Source: MFAQ01 sp964429015 | Lineage (GTDB): Bacteria > Patescibacteriota > Microgenomatia > UBA1400 > MFAQ01 | DNA length: 16,995 nt | NCBI GenBank assembly: GCA_964429015.1 | Contig: CAYSAM010000016.1 | Coordinates: 1-16,995, forward strand | Direction of reading: 5' to 3' | Shown: positions 15,743 to 16,995 of the stretch, one piece after another | How positions within the stretch are numbered: position 1 is the first letter of the stretch | Layout of the letters: every line of letters starts with the position of its first letter | The notes under the pieces: generated by a model | Databases searched by the model: none | What the model was told of the DNA's origin: nothing | Seen by the model: only the letters and a program-made list of their open reading frames with translations | Translations under genes and position numbers: made by a program

Positions 15743-16924
15743 CTATTTATTTTTTTTCCAGATAAAGGTGTTATAGATGAACCAATTGAGGGGAACGGTA
15801 AGACCAAAAACGGCTAGAATCAAAAATAGAGTGCGATATTGATCTCCAAAGTAACCAGTTCCCAGACCGATAACAATACTAGGGACAATGATTCCAGAAA
15901 CTACTGAACTCAAGTTAAAGGTAAAAAACTTTTTTAAAAGTTTGGCACCCCAGATAAGTTTTTCATTTTTAAATGTCCAGAGATTGTTAAAAACAAAGTT
16001 ACTTACTATGGATACCTCGGCAGCGAGTGCATTTGCAATAGTATTTCTTAAGCCAACAGCGGGAATACTAGCTCCAAGTATGCGAGAGAAAAAATCTAGT
16101 CCTAGCTTGTTGACAATAAAACCAAAAAGACCAATTGTGCCAAATTTTAGGAACTTTTGAGTAGTTGAGTCGTTCCATCTTAGTAAAGTGACTGTTCTAA
16201 AGACCTCAATTGCTGTTTGAGGTTCAATTTTGGATTCTCCCGCGTTTCGAACATTGAAGACTAATGGAACTTCGGATACCTTGGCACCAAGTTTAATCAT
16301 TTTGTACAAAAATTCTAGTTTGTAGCCAAAACTTCTGGTATAGAGATGGTCCATATCCATAGTGTCCACAAAACCCTTAACTCGTGAAGCTTTTAAACCA
16401 GTGGTAGGGTCAGTGATCTTGAAAAAGTCCTTGGTTGGAAAAAACAAAATAAATCTTGCAACCAAACTACCTGCCTCACTAAGAAAAAGACGCTTAAACC
16501 CCCAACCCTTGGGATTACTTCCGCCTTTTATTTTTCTGGAACCCAGGACATAGTCAAAGCCTTCGGTAATTTTATTTAAAAGAAAAGGAATTGTTTTAGG
16601 AGGATGTTGAAAGTCACCATCGAACTCTATAACTACATCAGCACCTAATTCGTCCATGGCATACTTAAATCCTCGCACATAAGCTCCACCAATACCGGCT
16701 TTTTTTGCACTTAAAGACAAAAATAGGTTTTTATATTTTTTTTGTTTAGCCTGAACTACTTTGTATGTACCATCTGGAGAGGTATCATCTACAACCAATA
16801 TTTTGCATTCCCAGTCCTTAATATTGGGAAAAGTTTTACTATACAAATGGTCGATCATTTTACCTATGGAGTCGGCTTCGTTATATGTGGGGATAACGAT
16901 TACAGCAATGGGCGGTTTTTTCAT
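15743..16924 (-). CDS. GT2 polyprenyl-phosphate sugar synthase fused to GtrA membrane domain
   Basis: A 393-residue two-domain protein. Residues 1-250 are a DPM1/GtrB-like GT2: VIPTYNEADSI (10-20), VVDDTSPDGT (44-53), KAGIGGAYVRGFKYA (75-89), the metal-binding EFDGDFQHPP (100-109), GSRKIKGG (128-135), TDPTTGLKA (171-179) and a substrate loop RNAGESKI (226-233). Residues 258-390 match GtrA (PF04138), with four membrane helices: FLKFGTIGLFGFIVNK, NALAAEVSIVSNFVFNNLWTF, then two near the end closing with NWFIYNTFIWK. The first domain makes a polyprenyl-phosphate sugar; GtrA domains are linked to carrying it across the membrane. The fusion puts both steps in one protein and would supply the GT-C enzymes here. 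The ATG overlaps the upstream gene's stop as ATGA. All motifs are intact. Confidence 0.92.
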   Translation of the reverse strand: MKKPPIAVIVIPTYNEADSIGKMIDHLYSKTFPNIKDWECKILVVDDTSPDGTYKVVQAKQKKYKNLFLSLSAKKAGIGGAYVRGFKYAMDELGADVVIEFDGDFQHPPKTIPFLLNKITEGFDYVLGSRKIKGGSNPKGWGFKRLFLSEAGSLVARFILFFPTKDFFKITDPTTGLKASRVKGFVDTMDMDHLYTRSFGYKLEFLYKMIKLGAKVSEVPLVFNVRNAGESKIEPQTAIEVFRTVTLLRWNDSTTQKFLKFGTIGLFGFIVNKLGLDFFSRILGASIPAVGLRNTIANALAAEVSIVSNFVFNNLWTFKNEKLIWGAKLLKKFFTFNLSSVVSGIIVPSIVIGLGTGYFGDQYRTLFLILAVFGLTVPLNWFIYNTFIWKKNK

Positions 16925-16995
16925 TTTTTATCTACTGCTTGGTGATCATCTTCTTCGTGTTCACAGTTACCACAGCAACCGCCGCCACCACAGCA
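16921..16995 (-). CDS. C-terminal end of an unknown protein with a Cys/Gly-rich tail (runs off window)
   Basis: The last 24 codons of a gene that continues beyond the window. The visible residues are CCGGGGCCGNCEHEEDDHQ followed by AVDKK and a TGA stop. That is five cysteines, two histidines and four acidic residues in 18 positions, a composition suited to binding a transition metal. The stop overlaps the ATG of the GT2-GtrA gene as ATGA, so the two are almost certainly co-transcribed and translationally coupled; such an overlap also supports this being a real reading frame. The protein family cannot be told from so little. Metal-rich tails of this kind occur at the ends of some chaperone-type prolyl isomerases (SlyD) and other proteins, but that is only a comparison of style. 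Confidence 0.7.
   Translation of the reverse strand, partial: CCGGGGCCGNCEHEEDDHQAVDKK

Noticed and set aside
15721..15760. A terminator between the convergent genes, suggested by the T run at 15750-15758
   Set aside because: No stable stem precedes the T run; the best is about three base pairs. The T run is the Lys/Asn-coding end of the GtrA gene read from the other strand.
1..16995. A recoded genetic code (UGA as glycine), as in some CPR phyla
   Set aside because: TGA ends several genes at exact ATGA junctions (1994, 12296, 13870, 16921), each in a family-consistent place, so UGA is a stop here.
1..16995. CRISPR arrays, tRNA genes, insertion sequences or integrases
   Set aside because: No regularly spaced repeats, cloverleaf-like sequences or transposase/recombinase motifs were seen on either strand by reading.

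Overview
This AT-rich window is a dense surface-glycan locus. It holds 16 genes, 14 complete and 2 cut by the window edges, with almost no non-coding sequence. It carries one GT4 glycosyltransferase (partial), six GT2 glycosyltransferases, five GT-C-type multi-membrane glycosyltransferases, one oligosaccharide flippase, an oligoribonuclease, one unrecognised 85-residue protein, and the Cys/Gly-rich end of a further protein. The best guess for the source is a Candidate Phyla Radiation (Patescibacteria) bacterium, perhaps Microgenomates. This rests on the many GT-C proteins, the type of deacetylase-like domain in the 991-residue protein, the scarcity of Shine-Dalgarno sequences and the tight packing. 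The guess is an inference with no marker gene behind it. UGA is used as a stop at several clear junctions, so the UGA-glycine code of Gracilibacteria/Absconditabacteria is excluded.

Layout from low to high coordinates: (A) 1-9045, minus strand, one likely operon read downward from a promoter at 9053-9081. In order of transcription it encodes a PTPS-related GT-C membrane protein, a Wzx-like flippase, a signal peptide + deacetylase-like domain + GT-C fusion, three GT2 enzymes and a GT4 enzyme. (B) 9082-9417, minus strand, a self-contained unit with an extended -10 promoter, a strong ribosome binding site, the 85-residue gene and a strong intrinsic terminator. (C) 9445-14577, minus strand, an operon encoding a DPM-like GT2, a GT39-like GT-C, oligoribonuclease, an ALG5-like GT2 and a second GT39-like GT-C, with a palindromic repeat at 10937-10957. 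(D) 14605-15720, plus strand, a single GT-C gene divergent from C. (E) 15743-16995, minus strand, a GT2-GtrA fusion translationally coupled to an upstream gene ending in a Cys/Gly-rich tail.

How the parts may work together (inference from families): the DPM/ALG5-like GT2 enzymes make polyprenyl-phosphate sugars on the cytoplasmic face. GtrA-type membrane domains are associated with moving such lipids across the membrane. The GT-C enzymes then use them outside the membrane to decorate a glycan or protein. In parallel, the GT4 and GT2 enzymes of operon A would build a lipid-linked oligosaccharide that the flippase exports. No sugar-nucleotide synthesis gene, initiating phosphoglycosyltransferase or polymerase is visible in the window.

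No tRNA, rRNA, CRISPR array, insertion sequence or integrase was seen, and no gene-free stretch exceeds 100 bases.
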